Shown in pieces: positions 1 to 9,117 of a stretch of DNA of 64,000 nt. Under the pieces are notes generated by a model. The model saw only the letters and a program-made list of their open reading frames with translations, made no database searches and was not told the origin of the DNA. This stretch comes from Pseudoflavonifractor sp. 60. Its GTDB lineage: Bacteria; Bacillota; Clostridia; Oscillospirales; Oscillospiraceae. Each line of letters opens with the position of its first letter. Position 1 is the first letter of the stretch. The stretch spans positions 17,156 through 81,155 of the forward strand of contig NZ_QWKI01000057.1 of the NCBI RefSeq assembly GCF_009911645.1, given 5' to 3'. The position numbers were made by a program, and so were the translations under genes.

Positions 1-94
1 CCAGCTGGAAATGGCTTCCCCAAAGGGGGCAGTCCCCTCTAAACAAAGACAGACTGCCAGGGCCAGCAATCTGTCTGTTCTGTGTATATGGCCT

Positions 95-1681
95 TCACCT
101 TAACAGCATGACGTTATCCACCACACGGATATCGCAGTTTTCCTCCGCCGTGGTAATCTCCTCCGCCGCTCTGCCAATATGGACGTCCAGGGAGGGGTAC
201 AATTTTTCACACTGTATCCTCCCCGCACTTTTTTGGCCCAGAATTTGATTCATGGTGTGCAGCTCCGCGGTCAGTGTCTCCCGCCGCTGGGTGTAAAGCT
301 CCCGCTGTTCCACAAGCTTGTCCAGAACGGCCTTCTCCCCCGGAGAAATCCGGGTCCCCTTTTTTCGCAGGTCGGTGATTGAGTTCCAAAGCAGCTCAAG
401 GGTGGACTGCACCTGCGCCAATTCCGCCTTGCTGCGCTCCCAGGACTCCAGGACATGGGGGGGATAGCCGACAGAAAATCGGTTGTGGCCCCCTGCCAGA
501 TTGCCGATCCGCTGACATAGGACGCTGCCCCCCGCCTGGATATGGCTGTCTGCAATCATGCCCCGTCCATTGGTCGCATAGACTGTGTCGCCGCAGCGGA
601 TGACGCTGTTGGAAATCGTCTCGGCAAAGACGCTGGTCCCGGCACTGATTTCCGCCCACTCCACCACCGGGGACTGCACCTGGCGGTTTGCACTTACAAG
701 GGTACCGCCTTTCCTTCCATAAATGCCCTGCTGGACTAAAATCGTTCCCTCTCTGGAGGTAATGCGGGCCTGTCCCACCTTTCCGGCAACTACAACATCG
801 CCGGACACCTCTACCTCAACGCCCCCGTCCACATTCCCGCCGATATAAAGGTTGCCTGAAATCCGAAGCACACCCTGAAACTGGTCCAGGTTGCCGTCAA
901 TAATTTTCTGCTCATGGACACAGAACCGGTCGTTCTCAATGTACAGGATCCCGTCCACACCGGCGGCGAGGGCCTGGCCATCCTTGCTGATGATGGTGTT
1001 CTTTCCCTGAGGGATATCGGCGCCGACTGACTGGGAGGCGGGAAGAATCTGTCCTGTGACATCCATGCCGTCCGTCCCCGCTTTGGGGAGCTGGATCTGA
1101 CAGATCACCGTCCCCTTGCGGATGGGCTGGAGCTGGATATCCTTCCCTAAATTCACCGGGTCCCCGTCCTGCACCTCCAGACACAGGTTCCCGTGCCGCT
1201 GGAACAGCTCTGTCACACTGCCGTCCTGTCCCGCTTGGGGCAGGCTCCCCTGGGCGACCAGAAAGATGCGGAGATACCCCTGCTCAAATTCCCGCTGGAG
1301 CTCCTCCTGCAAAATGCCGTAGCAAATGCCCTCGTAACGGATATCCTCCAAAAACTCCTCCAGCGTGAGCCCATCTCCGTTGTTCTCCGGCGGAAGCAGA
1401 CAGGCGTAGGCGCTCATCCGGTCCTCGGACAGGAAAAACTGCGCCTCGGCCTTCATGGGCTCCCGGCCCCCCTCCAACGCCTTTTTATATCTGACTCTGG
1501 ACACTTCCTTTAAAATCCCTAGAAAATCATCCATTGATTTGCTGTCGTCTGGATACTGAGCCTTCGCCTCTTTACTGGTGGCGTCCAGCTCGGAAAATAC
1601 CTTTTTGCAGGAAGTGGGGCGGGGCGCTTTCTTTTCCTGCTCATTTGAGTCTCTTGAGATAAACCGGTCGAAAATCGACAT
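95..1681 (-). CDS. FapA-like (DUF342) polymer-type beta-helix protein
   Basis: A 528-residue protein of the FapA/DUF342 family. The middle part (about residues 190-400) has the family's glycine- and valine-rich repeats (ISGNLYIGGNVDGG, VSGDVVVAGKVG), which build a right-handed beta-helix. A helical, charged stretch follows (about 420-490, likely coiled coil). No signal peptide or membrane segment is visible, so it is probably cytoplasmic. Family members are linked to surface sensing and polysaccharide or motility control, but the biochemical role is not established. I start at the ATG at 1681 (MSIFDRF, AGGGG five bases upstream); an upstream ATG at 1735 would add 18 residues. It is monocistronic and convergent with nothing in view. 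Family is fairly sure, function is not. Confidence 0.8.
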   Translation of the reverse strand: MSIFDRFISRDSNEQEKKAPRPTSCKKVFSELDATSKEAKAQYPDDSKSMDDFLGILKEVSRVRYKKALEGGREPMKAEAQFFLSEDRMSAYACLLPPENNGDGLTLEEFLEDIRYEGICYGILQEELQREFEQGYLRIFLVAQGSLPQAGQDGSVTELFQRHGNLCLEVQDGDPVNLGKDIQLQPIRKGTVICQIQLPKAGTDGMDVTGQILPASQSVGADIPQGKNTIISKDGQALAAGVDGILYIENDRFCVHEQKIIDGNLDQFQGVLRISGNLYIGGNVDGGVEVEVSGDVVVAGKVGQARITSREGTILVQQGIYGRKGGTLVSANRQVQSPVVEWAEISAGTSVFAETISNSVIRCGDTVYATNGRGMIADSHIQAGGSVLCQRIGNLAGGHNRFSVGYPPHVLESWERSKAELAQVQSTLELLWNSITDLRKKGTRISPGEKAVLDKLVEQRELYTQRRETLTAELHTMNQILGQKSAGRIQCEKLYPSLDVHIGRAAEEITTAEENCDIRVVDNVMLLR

Positions 1682-1921
1682 CTCCACCCCTGCCTTTTCG
1701 TAAGCTGCGGCTTTATCACAGCCGCTTCCTGACATCCAGACTCTCGTATCATATCATTCATACGGGAGATTATCAAGGGTTAAAAGCATAATATTACTAA
1801 TATTTTAATGAATTTTCCTATAGATTGACCTGGGGGCAGAAGCTGCAAACAACTTGGACAAGGAGAAAAACGGTCTGGAGCTTATCTCCCGCCGTCCTGC
1901 CTGTGCGGCACTCCCAGCGGG

Positions 1922-2761
1922 TTACCGCCGGGGCGTCCTCCGCCGCCGGTATTCCAGCGGACTGATCCCCTCAACGCGGCGGAAGCACTGGGAAAAGTAG
2001 CTGGGGGAGGAGAAACCCAGCATTTGGGAGATGAGAGACAGGGTGTGGTCCGTCTCCCGCAGCAGAAAGCGGCTCTCCTCAACCCGCCGGGAGATGAGGT
2101 AGCTGATCGGCGAAGTGCCGAATTCCTGGCGGAAGGCGTGGGCCAGATAATATTTGTTCACATGAGCCAGCTGCGCCAGCTGATCCAGCTTCAAATCCTC
2201 CTTAAAATGGTTGTCGATATACCGCCGCACCAGGGCACATTCCCGGCTGGAGCGGGACCCGTCCGGCTGGTCGGACAGGGACAGGCTGTCCTGCCGCTCC
2301 AGACGGACCAGCACCACCTCCAGCAGGTGGAGACACACCTCCTCATAGCCGGACTGCTTCTCCCTGGCCTCCTGAAACATAAGCTCCAGACAATTCAGCA
2401 GCTCCCGCCAGCCGCTGTGGAGATGGAGCATGGTATAGCCGTCCGCGCCTCCCAGAGCCTCCAGCCCCTCCACCCCCAGCACGATGTACTTCAAAGGGCT
2501 GTCCATCTGGCTCAGCTCGGTGTGGAGCACATTGGCGTTGACGATGATCAGGTCGTGGATCGCCACAGGAAACTCCTCATACTGGGTGCGAAAGCGTCCG
2601 TGGCCATCGGTGATGAAAAACAGCTCGGCACAGCCGTGAGCGTGGAGATTGGAGTTCCACTCCTGGGAATATTGCGCCTTGGTGATATAGCTCAGCCGCA
2701 GGTCCCTGCGGCTGGACGGCTCATGAGCCGTCTGGGAAAAACTAAACTGACAGCTGCTCAA
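1922..2761 (-). CDS. AraC-family transcriptional regulator
   Basis: A 279-residue AraC/XylS regulator. An N-terminal cupin-like sensing domain (HAHGCAELFFITDGHGRF, about residues 40-60) is followed by a C-terminal pair of helix-turn-helix motifs (LAQLAHVNKYYLAHAFRQEF and SQMLGFSSPSYFSQCFRR). It is divergent from the sugar ABC and GH112 operon starting at 3119, so it most likely activates that operon in response to a sugar. The start is set at a TTG (2761) because GAGAGGAG lies five bases upstream; the longer reading from 2794 has no ribosome site. Ligand is inferred only from context. Confidence 0.9.
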   Translation of the reverse strand: MSSCQFSFSQTAHEPSSRRDLRLSYITKAQYSQEWNSNLHAHGCAELFFITDGHGRFRTQYEEFPVAIHDLIIVNANVLHTELSQMDSPLKYIVLGVEGLEALGGADGYTMLHLHSGWRELLNCLELMFQEAREKQSGYEEVCLHLLEVVLVRLERQDSLSLSDQPDGSRSSRECALVRRYIDNHFKEDLKLDQLAQLAHVNKYYLAHAFRQEFGTSPISYLISRRVEESRFLLRETDHTLSLISQMLGFSSPSYFSQCFRRVEGISPLEYRRRRTPRR

Positions 2762-2821
2762 ACAGACTCCTCTCCCCTCAGCGCAATTTTGCAAAACTGA
2801 CAGAATCCCGCTCTTTTTTCT

Positions 2822-2850
2822 ATTATAGACTTATTCTGAAATTTGTGCAA
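2822..2850 (-). promoter_or_regulatory. Sigma-70-type promoter of the araC-family gene
   Basis: On the minus strand TTGCAC (2845-2850) is followed after exactly 17 bases by TATAAT (2822-2827), about 60 bases upstream of the AraC-family start. This is a near-consensus housekeeping promoter. Confidence 0.75.
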
Positions 2851-3118
2851 CATTTAACTGTTTACACCATTCCCTTTTGTTCTCTTTTCAGTTAGTTCAG
2901 CCTCTGCCCCTTGCTTTACCGGAATAAACTATGGATATTTACCAAAGCTAAGAAAGGATGTTGAAGAAAAATGTGCAAAACGCGAAGAGAGCAATATTTC
3001 TAAAGACAAGCGCAAGAATCAGGCTGTTTTCCCAGCGAAGACACATATATACTTAGAGTCACAAGGCCGGTGTTTCGGCCAAACGTACTGTTCCAATTTT
3101 TTGAGGAGGTTAGAAACG
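2851..3118. other. Divergent intergenic region, araC / sugar ABC operon
   Basis: No gene is seen. It holds a small hairpin (GGCCG-N6-CGGCC, about 3066-3081) and a possible -10 TATACT at 3048-3053 for the rightward operon, with no good -35. That pattern is typical of a promoter needing an AraC activator. Confidence 0.5.
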
Positions 3119-4516
3119 ATGAAAAAGATGCTCAGCTTGCTCCTTGCATCCGCCATGTCCCTGTCTCTGCTGGCGGGCTGCGGCGGCGCACCGGCGCCCG
3201 CTCAGTCCAACAATCCCCCCGCCGGCGGCTCCAGCACCAGCCAAGGCGGCTCCGGCACAACTGACCCCACAACCCCCGCCGGCCCCATCAAGGTAGCCGC
3301 CCTGTCCTCCGGCTATGAGACCACCTATCCCGGTATGTGGCAGGAGGTCTGCGATGCTTTCACCGCCGAGACCGGCGTTGAGGTCCAGCTCATCCTGGAG
3401 AAGAACCTGGAGGACGTGATTGGCCCCTCCATGCAGGGCGGCGACTACCCTGATGCGATCCTGTGCGCTACCGGCCGCGAGAAGGGCCTGACCGAGCAGT
3501 TTATCAAGGACAAGCTCATTGCCGACATCACCGACGTGCTGTCCATGACCGTCCCCGGCGAAAGCGCCACCGTCAGCAGCAAACTGGTCCCCGGCTTTGT
3601 GGGCACCAACATCACCAATCCCTACAACGACGGAAAGACCTACCTGGCCCCCATGTTCTACTCCCCCTGTGGCCTGTTCTACAACGCCGGCCTCTTCGCC
3701 GAGAAGGGCTGGACCGTCCCCACCACCTGGGACGGGATGTGGGAGCTGGGCGACAAGGCTGCCGCTGAGGGCATTGCCCTGTTTACCTACCCCACCACCG
3801 GCTACTTCGACACCTTCTTCCCCACCCTGCTCTACTCTGTGGGCGGGCCCGACTTCTTCAACAAGGCCATGAACTACGCCGAGGGCGTGTGGGATACCGA
3901 CGAAGCCAAACAGTGCTTCGACGTGATGAGCAAGCTGGCCAGCTACACCGCCAAGGTGACCCCCGCTCAGGCCAACGACTCCGACTTCACCCAGAACCAG
4001 CAGCTGATCCTGGACAACAAGGCCCTGTTCATGCCCAATGGCACCTGGATCGTGGGCGAGATGGCCGATGCCCCCCGGGCCGACGGCTTCCAGTGGGGTA
4101 TGTGCGCCCTGCCTGGCGGCGGCAGCGGCACCAGTGCCAGCTACTGCTGGCTGGAGCAGATCTGGATTCCCTCCGGCGCGGCCAACATCGACGCCGGCAA
4201 GCAGTTCGTGGCCTTTATGTACAGCGACAAGGCCGCTGAGATCTTCGCCAAGGGCGGCGCCGCCCAGCCCATCACCGGCATCACCGACGGTATGGAGGGC
4301 GACAACAAGATCTTCTACTCCATCTATGACAACGGCGCCTCCGCCGTTATGGGCGGCTTCGCCGCCTACGCCTCCGTTGCCGGCCTGGGCAGCGTGCGCG
4401 AGGTCTTCTTTGACCCCTTCAACAGCCTTGTGAGCGGCTCCCTGACCACGGACCAGTGGGTGGAGAACATCAATACCGCCAGCGACCAGATGCGCGCCAA
4501 TCTGCTGAGCGAGTGA
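3119..4516 (+). CDS. Sugar ABC transporter substrate-binding lipoprotein
   Basis: A 465-residue family-1 extracellular solute-binding protein. It has a lipoprotein signal peptide with lipobox LLAGC, then a Gly/Ser/Thr/Pro-rich linker and the binding fold (SSGYETTYPGMWQEVCDAF, ATGREKGL, PNGTWIVGEM). It should be anchored outside the membrane and deliver an oligosaccharide to the permeases at 4620 and 5509. The ATG at 3119 is chosen because GAGGAGG lies nine bases upstream; the TTG at 3101 overlaps that site. With GH112 in the operon the likely cargo is galacto-N-biose, lacto-N-biose or a related galactoside (inference). Confidence 0.93.
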   Translation: MKKMLSLLLASAMSLSLLAGCGGAPAPAQSNNPPAGGSSTSQGGSGTTDPTTPAGPIKVAALSSGYETTYPGMWQEVCDAFTAETGVEVQLILEKNLEDVIGPSMQGGDYPDAILCATGREKGLTEQFIKDKLIADITDVLSMTVPGESATVSSKLVPGFVGTNITNPYNDGKTYLAPMFYSPCGLFYNAGLFAEKGWTVPTTWDGMWELGDKAAAEGIALFTYPTTGYFDTFFPTLLYSVGGPDFFNKAMNYAEGVWDTDEAKQCFDVMSKLASYTAKVTPAQANDSDFTQNQQLILDNKALFMPNGTWIVGEMADAPRADGFQWGMCALPGGGSGTSASYCWLEQIWIPSGAANIDAGKQFVAFMYSDKAAEIFAKGGAAQPITGITDGMEGDNKIFYSIYDNGASAVMGGFAAYASVAGLGSVREVFFDPFNSLVSGSLTTDQWVENINTASDQMRANLLSE

Positions 4517-4554
4517 TTTTTCCCCGTCTAAAACCATTCAATCGTCCGTAATGC

Positions 4555-4596
4555 AGGCGGCGGTGAGCGAAAACCGCTCACCGCTGCCGTTTTATT
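4555..4596 (+). terminator. Intercistronic stem-loop after the binding-protein gene
   Basis: A strong GC-rich hairpin (arms 4556-4569 and 4575-4588, loop of about 5) followed by TTTTATTT lies between the binding protein and its permeases. It probably ends most transcripts or protects the upstream mRNA, giving more binding protein than permease. Confidence 0.7.
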
Positions 4597-4619
4597 TCCA
4601 GCGAGAAAGGAGAGATTCC

Positions 4620-5495
4620 ATGCGCAGCAAAGGCCGCAGCCGGTTCATCGCTCTGTGTGTGGCTCCGGCAGCCATCCTGTTCTTCGTTTTTATGGTTATG
4701 CCCACCTTTAACGTGTTTCGTATGTCCCTCTTTGAGCGGGGCGCCTACTCCCCCACCGAGACCTTCGTGGGGATAAACAACTTCAAAGTCCTGCTCAAGG
4801 ATACCAAGTTTATCACCTCCATGCAGAACACCATTCTGCTCATCGTCACCGTGACCATCATCACCTTCTTCTTCGCCATCGTCTTCGCCGCCATCCTCAC
4901 CCGGGAGAAGATCAAGGGACAGAACTTCTTCCGGATCATCTTCTACATCCCCAACATCCTGTCCATCGTGGTCATCGCTGGTATCTTCTCCGCCGTCTAC
5001 AAGCCGGACACCACCGGTATGCTGAACAATATCTTTACCTTCTTCGCCGGACGGGATATTGCGGTCCTCTGGAAGACCCAGCCCATGGTCATTGTCAGCG
5101 TCATCATCGCCATGGTGTGGCAGGCCATCGGTTACTACATGGTGATGTATATGGCCTCTATGTCCGCCGTCCCCGCCAGCCTCTATGAGAGCGCCGGGCT
5201 GGACGGCGCAGGGCGGCTGACCCAGTTCTTCCAGATCACCCTGCCCCTGATCTGGACCAACATTCGCACCACATTGACCTTCTTCATCATCTCCACCATC
5301 AATATGGCCTTCCTGTTTGTAAAATCCATGGTGGCCCCCGGTATGGCCGACGTGGGCCTGAGCTTTATGTACGCCCAGAAGGACGCCGGCCTTTACGGCT
5401 ACTCTATGGCCGCCGGCGTGATTATCTTCCTGTTCTCCTTCCTGCTGTCCGCCCTGGTCAACAAGGTAACGGAGCGGGAAGTGCTGGAAATGTAA
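4620..5495 (+). CDS. Sugar ABC transporter permease (MalF/UgpA type)
   Basis: A 291-residue inner-membrane permease of the carbohydrate uptake-1 type with six predicted membrane segments (first FIALCVAPAAILFFVFMV). The conserved cytoplasmic loop that docks the ATPase is seen as ESAGLDGAGRLTQFFQITLPLI. The start at 4620 follows AAAGGAGAG. It is 13 bases from the next permease, and the two probably form a heterodimeric channel. No ATPase gene is in the operon, so it must use a shared MsmK-like ATPase elsewhere, as is common for this transporter type. Confidence 0.93.
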   Translation: MRSKGRSRFIALCVAPAAILFFVFMVMPTFNVFRMSLFERGAYSPTETFVGINNFKVLLKDTKFITSMQNTILLIVTVTIITFFFAIVFAAILTREKIKGQNFFRIIFYIPNILSIVVIAGIFSAVYKPDTTGMLNNIFTFFAGRDIAVLWKTQPMVIVSVIIAMVWQAIGYYMVMYMASMSAVPASLYESAGLDGAGRLTQFFQITLPLIWTNIRTTLTFFIISTINMAFLFVKSMVAPGMADVGLSFMYAQKDAGLYGYSMAAGVIIFLFSFLLSALVNKVTEREVLEM

Positions 5496-5508
5496 GGAGG
5501 GGCAGAGA

Positions 5509-6393
5509 ATGACAAAAAAGATTTCCTCCGGCGACCGGCTGTACAAGGCCTTTATCTATGTGGTACTGGCCACCCTGGCCATCGTCATTATTGTCCCGGT
5601 GGCCTGGGTCTTCCTGGCCTCCATCAAGCAGAACAGCGAGTTTTATGGCAATCCCTGGGCTATGCCCGCCGGGTTCTACTGGCAGAACTTCTATGAGGCC
5701 TGGACGGCGGCCAGCATGGGCAGCTATATGCTCAACTCGGTGATCGTCACCGCCCTGGCCCTGGCTCTGCTGCTGGTGGTGGCCCTGCCGGCTGCCTACT
5801 GCCTGTCCCGGTTCCGCTTCCGGGGAGGCCGGTTCCTGAACACCGCCTTTATGGCCGGGCTGTTCATTAACGTGAACTACATCGTAGTGCCCATCTTCCT
5901 GATGATGCGGGACTGGGACAGCTGGATCAACTACTTCTTCGGCAAGACCATCTTCCTCAACAACCTGTTTATGCTGGCCCTGGTCTACGCCGCCACTGCT
6001 CTTCCCTTCACCGTCTACCTGCTGTCGGGCTACTTCGCAACCCTCCCCCATGACTTTGAGGAGGCCGCCTACATCGACGGCGCGGGCTACGGTCAGGCTA
6101 TGATCCGGGTGATTTTTCCCATGGCTCAGCCCTCCATTATCACCATCATCCTGTTCAATTTCCTGTCCTTCTGGAACGAGTACATCATCTCCATGACCCT
6201 GATGAGCAGCGCCGCCGGACAGAAGACCCTCCCTGTGGGCCTGCTCAATCTGATGCAGGCTTCCCAGTCCAAGGCGGAGTTCGGCCGGATGTACGCCGGT
6301 CTGGTGCTGGTGATGCTGCCAACTCTGATCCTCTATATGTGCGTGCAGAAAAAGCTGACTCAGGGCATGACCGTGGGCGGACTGAAAGGCTAA
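5509..6393 (+). CDS. Sugar ABC transporter permease (MalG type)
   Basis: A 294-residue permease, partner of the preceding gene. It has about six membrane helices and the docking loop EEAAYIDGAGYGQAMIRVIFPMAQP. GGAGGGG lies just upstream of the ATG. It completes the carbohydrate importer fed by the lipoprotein at 3119. Confidence 0.93.
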   Translation: MTKKISSGDRLYKAFIYVVLATLAIVIIVPVAWVFLASIKQNSEFYGNPWAMPAGFYWQNFYEAWTAASMGSYMLNSVIVTALALALLLVVALPAAYCLSRFRFRGGRFLNTAFMAGLFINVNYIVVPIFLMMRDWDSWINYFFGKTIFLNNLFMLALVYAATALPFTVYLLSGYFATLPHDFEEAAYIDGAGYGQAMIRVIFPMAQPSIITIILFNFLSFWNEYIISMTLMSSAAGQKTLPVGLLNLMQASQSKAEFGRMYAGLVLVMLPTLILYMCVQKKLTQGMTVGGLKG

Positions 6394-6471
6394 GCTGTGC
6401 CGCTTCGATTGCTGGAATATTGCGGAAGCACTCCGCCGAACCATCGACTTTAACGGAGAGGATGTGTTATA

Positions 6472-6675
6472 ATGAAATTCTGGAAAGAACATACCAGCCT
6501 GCGGGTCTCGCTGATTGCCCTGTTTTTTTTCGTAGGGCTGGGGCTGGTGATCTACGGCTGGACCCTGACCGGTCAGCTGTCCGGCCTGGGGCTGATGATC
6601 CTGGGCGTGATCCTGCTGCTGGCCGCCCTGATGATCTACAACAAACCCTTTGAGACGGAAAAGCGCAAGCTGTAA
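6472..6675 (+). CDS. Small two-helix membrane protein of the GH112 operon
   Basis: A 67-residue protein with two hydrophobic helices (about residues 12-30 and 36-55) and basic ends, hence probably an integral membrane hairpin. It sits between the permease and the phosphorylase gene with its own GGAGAGG site. From memory such small proteins (a DUF6903-like family) recur next to GNB/LNB phosphorylase transporters. They may be accessory to the importer, but nothing in the sequence defines a function. Confidence 0.75.
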   Translation: MKFWKEHTSLRVSLIALFFFVGLGLVIYGWTLTGQLSGLGLMILGVILLLAALMIYNKPFETEKRKL

Positions 6676-6687
6676 AGGGAGGAACAC

Positions 6688-8853
6688 ATGACCGACATAT
6701 GTAAAACAGGCCGGGTAACCATCCCCACCGACGTGGACGTGGTCCCCGAGACGCTGGAGCTGCTGAAGCGCTGGGGGGCGGACGCCATCCGGGACTGCGA
6801 CGGCACCGACTACCCCGAGGAGCTGAAGGGGGTTGACGCCAAGGTATACTCCACCTACTACACGACCCGGAAGGACAACGCCTGGGCCCGGGCCAATCCG
6901 GACGAAATTCAGCAGTGCTATATTATGACCGGCTTCCACACCGCCTCGGTTGGACCGCTGTCCATCCCGCTGATGCAGGGAATCAGCGACGAGCTGCTGG
7001 AGGTCAACACCCGGGACGACATCAAACGCTGGTGGGAGGTGGTGGACCGCACCACTGTGGAACCCCTGGCCCCCCAGGCGTGGCGGTACGAGGAGGGCCA
7101 GGTCGTCATCGACGCCCCGGAGCCCTTCCACGACTACACCGTCAGCTTTCTGGCCTACCTGATCTGGGACCCGGTCCATATGTACAACGCTGTCACCAAC
7201 GGCTGGACCAACTTCGAGCACCAGATTACCTTTGACGTCCGCCAGCCCAAGACCCGGAAATTCACCATGGAGCGGCTGCGCAAGTTCATCGCGGACCACC
7301 CCTATGTGGATGTCATCCGGTATACCACCTTCTTCCACCAGTTCACTCTGATCTTTGACGAGTGGAAGCGGGAGAAATATGTGGACTGGTACGGCTACTC
7401 CGCCTCGGTCTCCCCCTACATCCTGGAGCAGTTTGAGCGAGAGGCGGGTTACAAGTTCCGCCCTGAGTACATCATTGACCAGGGCTACTACAACAACCAG
7501 TACCGGGTCCCCTCCAAGGAGTTTAAGGACTTTATGGCCTTCCAGCGCCGGGAGGTGGCCGCCCTGGCCAAGGAGATGGTGGACATCACCCACGAGCTGG
7601 GCAAGGAGGCCATGATGTTCCTGGGTGACCACTGGATCGGCACCGAGCCCTATCTGGAGGAGTTTTCCAGCATTGGCCTGGACGCGGTGGTGGGCAGCGT
7701 GGGCAACGGGTCCACCCTGCGGCTGATTGCTGACATTCCCGGGGTTCAATACACCGAGGGCCGCTTTCTGCCCTACTTCTTCCCCGACACCTTCCACCAG
7801 GGGGGCGACCCCGTCCGGGAGGCCAAAGAGAACTGGGTCACCGCCCGCCGGGCCATTTTGAGAAAGCCCATTGACCGCATTGGCTACGGCGGCTACCTGA
7901 AGCTGGCCTGCCAATTCCCCGCGTTTATCGACTATGTGGAGTCGGTCTGCAATGAGTTCCGGGAGCTGTACCACAACATCAAGGGGACAACCCCCTACTG
8001 CGTCAAGACGGTGGCCGTGCTGAACAGCTGGGGACGGGCCCGGTCCTGGGGCTGCCATATGGTTCACCACGCCCTGTATCAGAAACAGAATTACTCCTAT
8101 GCCGGGGTCATCGAGGCCCTGTCCGGCGCACCCTTCCAGGTGCAGTTCCTCAGCTTCGACCAGGTCAAGGCCAATCCCTCCCTTCTGGATGGAGTAGACG
8201 TCCTTCTGAACATCGGCGACGGCGACACCGCCCACACCGGCGGAGCAGTCTGGGAGGACCCGGAGATTTCCGCTGCGGTGAAACGCTTTGTGTGGAACGG
8301 CGGCGGCCTAATCGGCGTGGGGGAGCCCTCGGGGCATCAGTACCAAGGCCGATATCTCCAGCTGGCCAGTATACTCGGCGTAGAAAAAGAGACGGGTTTC
8401 ACCCTGGGTTATGACAAATATAACTGGGAGGAACATCTGGACCACTTCATTCTGGCCGACTGCCAGGGGGAGGCGGACTTTGGCGAGGGCAAGAAGGGCA
8501 TCTACGCTCTGCCGGGCGCCCAGGTGCTGGTCCAGCGGGACAGAGAGGTCCAGCTGGCGGTGAATGAGTATGGCCAGGGCCGGGCGGTGTACATCTCTGG
8601 CCTGCCCTACTCCTTTGAGAACAGCCGTCTGCTCCACCGGGCGGTGCTCTGGTCCAGCCGCAGCGAGGACCAGCTCAATCTGTGGCTGTCCAGCAACTGC
8701 AATGTGGACGTCCACGCCTATGTGAAAAACGGCAAATTCTGTGTGGTCAACAACACCTATGTATCCCAGTCCACCACCGTCTTCCGGGGGGACGGCTCCA
8801 GCTTTACTCTGGATCTGGACGCCAACGAGATTCGGTGGTATGAGATTGAATAG
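6688..8853 (+). CDS. GH112 galactosyl-hexosamine (GNB/LNB-type) phosphorylase
   Basis: A 721-residue cytoplasmic enzyme of glycoside hydrolase family 112, full length for the family. These enzymes phosphorolyse Gal-beta-1,3-GlcNAc or -GalNAc (or, in one subgroup, Gal-beta-1,4-rhamnose) to galactose-1-phosphate and the free sugar. The motif GDHWIGTEP holds Asp314, matching the family's general acid. The C-terminal third has the glutamine-amidotransferase-like fold (NGGGLIGVGEPSGHQYQGR). It is the last gene of the importer operon, 12 bases after the small membrane protein. Exact substrate cannot be told from the sequence alone; no N-acetylhexosamine kinase or galT is in the window. Confidence 0.92.
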   Translation: MTDICKTGRVTIPTDVDVVPETLELLKRWGADAIRDCDGTDYPEELKGVDAKVYSTYYTTRKDNAWARANPDEIQQCYIMTGFHTASVGPLSIPLMQGISDELLEVNTRDDIKRWWEVVDRTTVEPLAPQAWRYEEGQVVIDAPEPFHDYTVSFLAYLIWDPVHMYNAVTNGWTNFEHQITFDVRQPKTRKFTMERLRKFIADHPYVDVIRYTTFFHQFTLIFDEWKREKYVDWYGYSASVSPYILEQFEREAGYKFRPEYIIDQGYYNNQYRVPSKEFKDFMAFQRREVAALAKEMVDITHELGKEAMMFLGDHWIGTEPYLEEFSSIGLDAVVGSVGNGSTLRLIADIPGVQYTEGRFLPYFFPDTFHQGGDPVREAKENWVTARRAILRKPIDRIGYGGYLKLACQFPAFIDYVESVCNEFRELYHNIKGTTPYCVKTVAVLNSWGRARSWGCHMVHHALYQKQNYSYAGVIEALSGAPFQVQFLSFDQVKANPSLLDGVDVLLNIGDGDTAHTGGAVWEDPEISAAVKRFVWNGGGLIGVGEPSGHQYQGRYLQLASILGVEKETGFTLGYDKYNWEEHLDHFILADCQGEADFGEGKKGIYALPGAQVLVQRDREVQLAVNEYGQGRAVYISGLPYSFENSRLLHRAVLWSSRSEDQLNLWLSSNCNVDVHAYVKNGKFCVVNNTYVSQSTTVFRGDGSSFTLDLDANEIRWYEIE

Positions 8854-8879
8854 GGCGTTATAAAAATCCCTCAAACAGA

Positions 8880-8924
8880 TGCCAGTGCTTGCTGCCTGCG
8901 TAAAGCAGATGGCAAACACTGGCA
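8880..8924. repeat. Nested inverted repeat downstream of GH112
   Basis: TGCCAGTG (8880-8887) pairs with CACTGGCA (8917-8924), with an inner CCTGC/GCAG pair. No T-tract follows, so this is a weak terminator candidate or another RNA structure. Confidence 0.4.
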
Positions 8925-9010
8925 ATTTGAATTGCGCCTGTCATCCCCTTCCATCCCCCCAAGCCGATTCAACTCCTGGAATCTTGCAAGAATATTCTTG
9001 TCTATTCACT

Positions 9011-9037
9011 TATCAAACAGAGAAAATTTTCCGATAT
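9011..9037 (+). promoter_or_regulatory. Possible sigma-D (motility) promoter of the chemoreceptor
   Basis: TCCGATAT (9030-9037) resembles the GCCGATAT -10 of sigma-D/sigma-28 promoters. The -35 region (TATCAAA at 9011-9017) is a poor match to TAAA at the right distance. Chemoreceptors in Firmicutes are often driven by sigma-D. Confidence 0.4.
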
Positions 9038-9117
9038 AGTTGAGGGACTGTGTTTGCAGACATATTATTTTTGCGGCTGACCGCTGCGACAAAGAAACAT
9101 CAAAGGAGACGGCGAAT

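Noticed and set aside
3110..4537. Minus-strand 475-codon open frame opposite the sugar-binding protein
   Set aside because: Gly/Val/His-rich shadow of a lipoprotein gene.
5458..8235. Minus-strand 925-codon open frame across the permease and GH112 genes
   Set aside because: Shadow of GC-rich codons: real genes with known motifs lie on the plus strand; the shadow has low-complexity composition and no ribosome site or family.
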